From Cephalotus follicularis (Eukaryota; Streptophyta; Magnoliopsida; Oxalidales; Cephalotaceae): DNA of 64,000 nucleotides. Location: the NCBI GenBank assembly GCA_001972305.1, contig BDDD01000429.1:289314-353313 (forward strand), given 5' to 3'. The position numbers were made by a program, and so were the translations under genes. The notes beneath the pieces were generated by a model, which worked only from the letters and a program-made list of their open reading frames with translations, did no database searches and was not told the DNA's origin. This document shows positions 62,852 through 64,000 of the stretch, piece after piece. Within the stretch, counting starts at the first letter, position 1. Each line of letters begins with the position of its first letter.

Positions 62852-64000
62852 TGAAGGTAAAGTATGGCAACCTTTAACTAATAACTTTGTATGCGAAAAG
62901 TACAAATTAAGCAATGAACATAAACAAGCACACAAGACAAATAAATAAAGAGATAAGGGATAGAGAGTGCAAACGAATTTATAGTGGTTCGGCAAATCCG
63001 TGCCTACGTCCACTTTCTCAAGAACCCCTTGAGATTCCACTAGCTACCACTAGCAACCTTTGATTTTTGGCTTCCGGGTGCAAATCAAACAAACCACCTT
63101 ACAAATGATTTCAGCTTACGGGTGCAAATCAATCAAACCACCTTACACTTGATTTTGGGTTCCGGGTGCAAATCAACAAACACCTTACAAGGGTTCACTC
63201 CCCTCTTTTACAATGAATGAATTGTAAAGATAAAATGTGTTTACAAATAACCTCTCACAGGTTGGATATAAAAGTGTAAATAGTTTGCAAGCTTTGGGTA
63301 TGAAAGTGTTTAGCAAAAGCTTGATATTCTTCTCTTTGTAGATATGCAAGTTGAGCTTTTGTGATTGAATGTTCAAAATGTTGTTCCCTTAGTCACTGAG
63401 CTTTGTTTCTTGACCTCTATTTATAGCTTTCTTCAGTTTATAGCCGTTGTAGAAGTCTTGGGCATGTTGGATATAACATTTTGTTAATGCAGCTTTGTTT
63501 AAGTTTTTGCTGACAGAAAGACATCGATGTCTTTCAAAAAGGCGTCGATGTCTTTTGTGATTTTCCCGTTGAAAATGCAGCAACTAGTCGTTCCATGTTT
63601 CCCGGGTCTTGTCCATTTAAAAAGACGTCGATGTCTTTTTAAAGGCGTCGATGTCATTTCTGGGAAATCTCCAGGCATTTGAGTGTATGAAGATCACGTC
63701 GACTTCTTCTTTCTAGGTCGATGTCTTTTCTGGTTTTGGCAGGTTGAACTTAAAAGGCGTCGATGTCTTATGAAAGGGATCGACCTCTTTCGTACGGACG
63801 TCGACTTCTTTACATGTATGGATCGATGTCTTTTCCAGAATTTGTCCTGTAACTTTGGGCATCAAAAGACGTCGACTTCTTTCCTATAGGGATCGACTTC
63901 TTTTGTACGGACATCGACTTCTTCTCTGGAAGATCAATGTCTTTTGTCCTGCAGAAGATTTTTGCTTTGACAGCCAACTTTCTAATGTCTTGCACATTAA
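62852..64000 (-). repeat. 5' LTR of the gag-only copia element, incomplete
   Basis: Starts TGAAGGTAAAGTATGGC and continues past base 64000. Includes three copies of a segment with GGGTGCAAATCAA (63075-63180) and motif clusters at 63515-63660 and 63700-63930. Confidence 0.75.

Larger units (their letters stand above)
60160..64000 (-). mobile_element. Gag-only copia-type element (SIRE/Maximus-like), right end outside window
   Basis: The 3' LTR is 60160-60622, flanked inside by a polypurine tract (AGGGGGAGA on the minus strand). The 5' LTR starts at 62852 after a tRNA-Met primer site. Both LTRs begin TGAAGGTAAAGTATGGC. The 2.2 kb between them holds only gag-like coding sequence; no protease, integrase or reverse transcriptase phrases are present. 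The LTRs are very unequal: 463 bp against more than 1,149 bp. Such an element would depend on a full-length relative. It has a few breaks. Confidence 0.75.

Overview
The window is nuclear DNA of a flowering plant, most likely a eudicot. It has AT-rich intergenic sequence, GT-AG introns, plant-type Ty3/gypsy (Tekay/Del-like) and Ty1/copia elements primed by initiator tRNA-Met, a CACTA-type terminus and a tRNA-derived SINE-like repeat. The species cannot be read from the sequence. I found one convincing host gene. Almost everything else is nested LTR-retrotransposon debris.

Layout. 1-7163: left-truncated Tekay-like element on the minus strand with its 5' LTR (4717-7163). 7164-9283: part of an older LTR. 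9284-10813: a 1.5 kb foldback element. 10814-13261: a solo LTR of the same family as 4717-7163, inserted in foldback-related sequence that resumes to about 14090 and holds a SINE-like insert. 14662-25512: a six-exon gene on the minus strand for a GT90 (Rumi/POGLUT1-like, CAP10-domain) O-glucosyltransferase homologue. All six exons splice in frame to 504 codons by my reading, and intron 3 holds a 4.9 kb copia element. 25513-26640 is the gene's upstream region. A diverged copy of it, with only the first 44 nt of exon 1, lies at 31851-32640 between two almost identical 1,433-bp direct repeats (30417-31849 and 35980-37412). 27225-42471 is a stack of gypsy-type LTRs with a copia LTR, a truncated gypsy 3' end and a CACTA-like terminus. 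42472-52196 holds a 5.0 kb tandem duplication (LTR plus copia RNase H fragment) and a short third copy. 52044-60159 is more nested LTRs, including a clean 2.5 kb solo LTR with a TTAAG target duplication. 60160-64000 is a gag-only copia element (SIRE/Maximus-like) that runs off the right edge.

The most unusual signal is not a gene. At least a dozen LTRs from both gypsy and copia lineages carry clusters of short, degenerate, CpG-rich motifs built on a GTCGAC core (GACGTCGATGTCTTT, GGCGTCAACG, AAGCGTCGACAGTT, CAGTCGACTG). In the gypsy-type LTRs these clusters keep a constant order relative to two other motif zones. The same near-identical 15-mer occurs in unrelated superfamilies, which common descent does not easily explain. 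Candidate reasons are convergent acquisition of a host factor site, motif exchange, or a shared methylation or recombination target.

All coordinates and identities were read by eye. Percentages are estimates.
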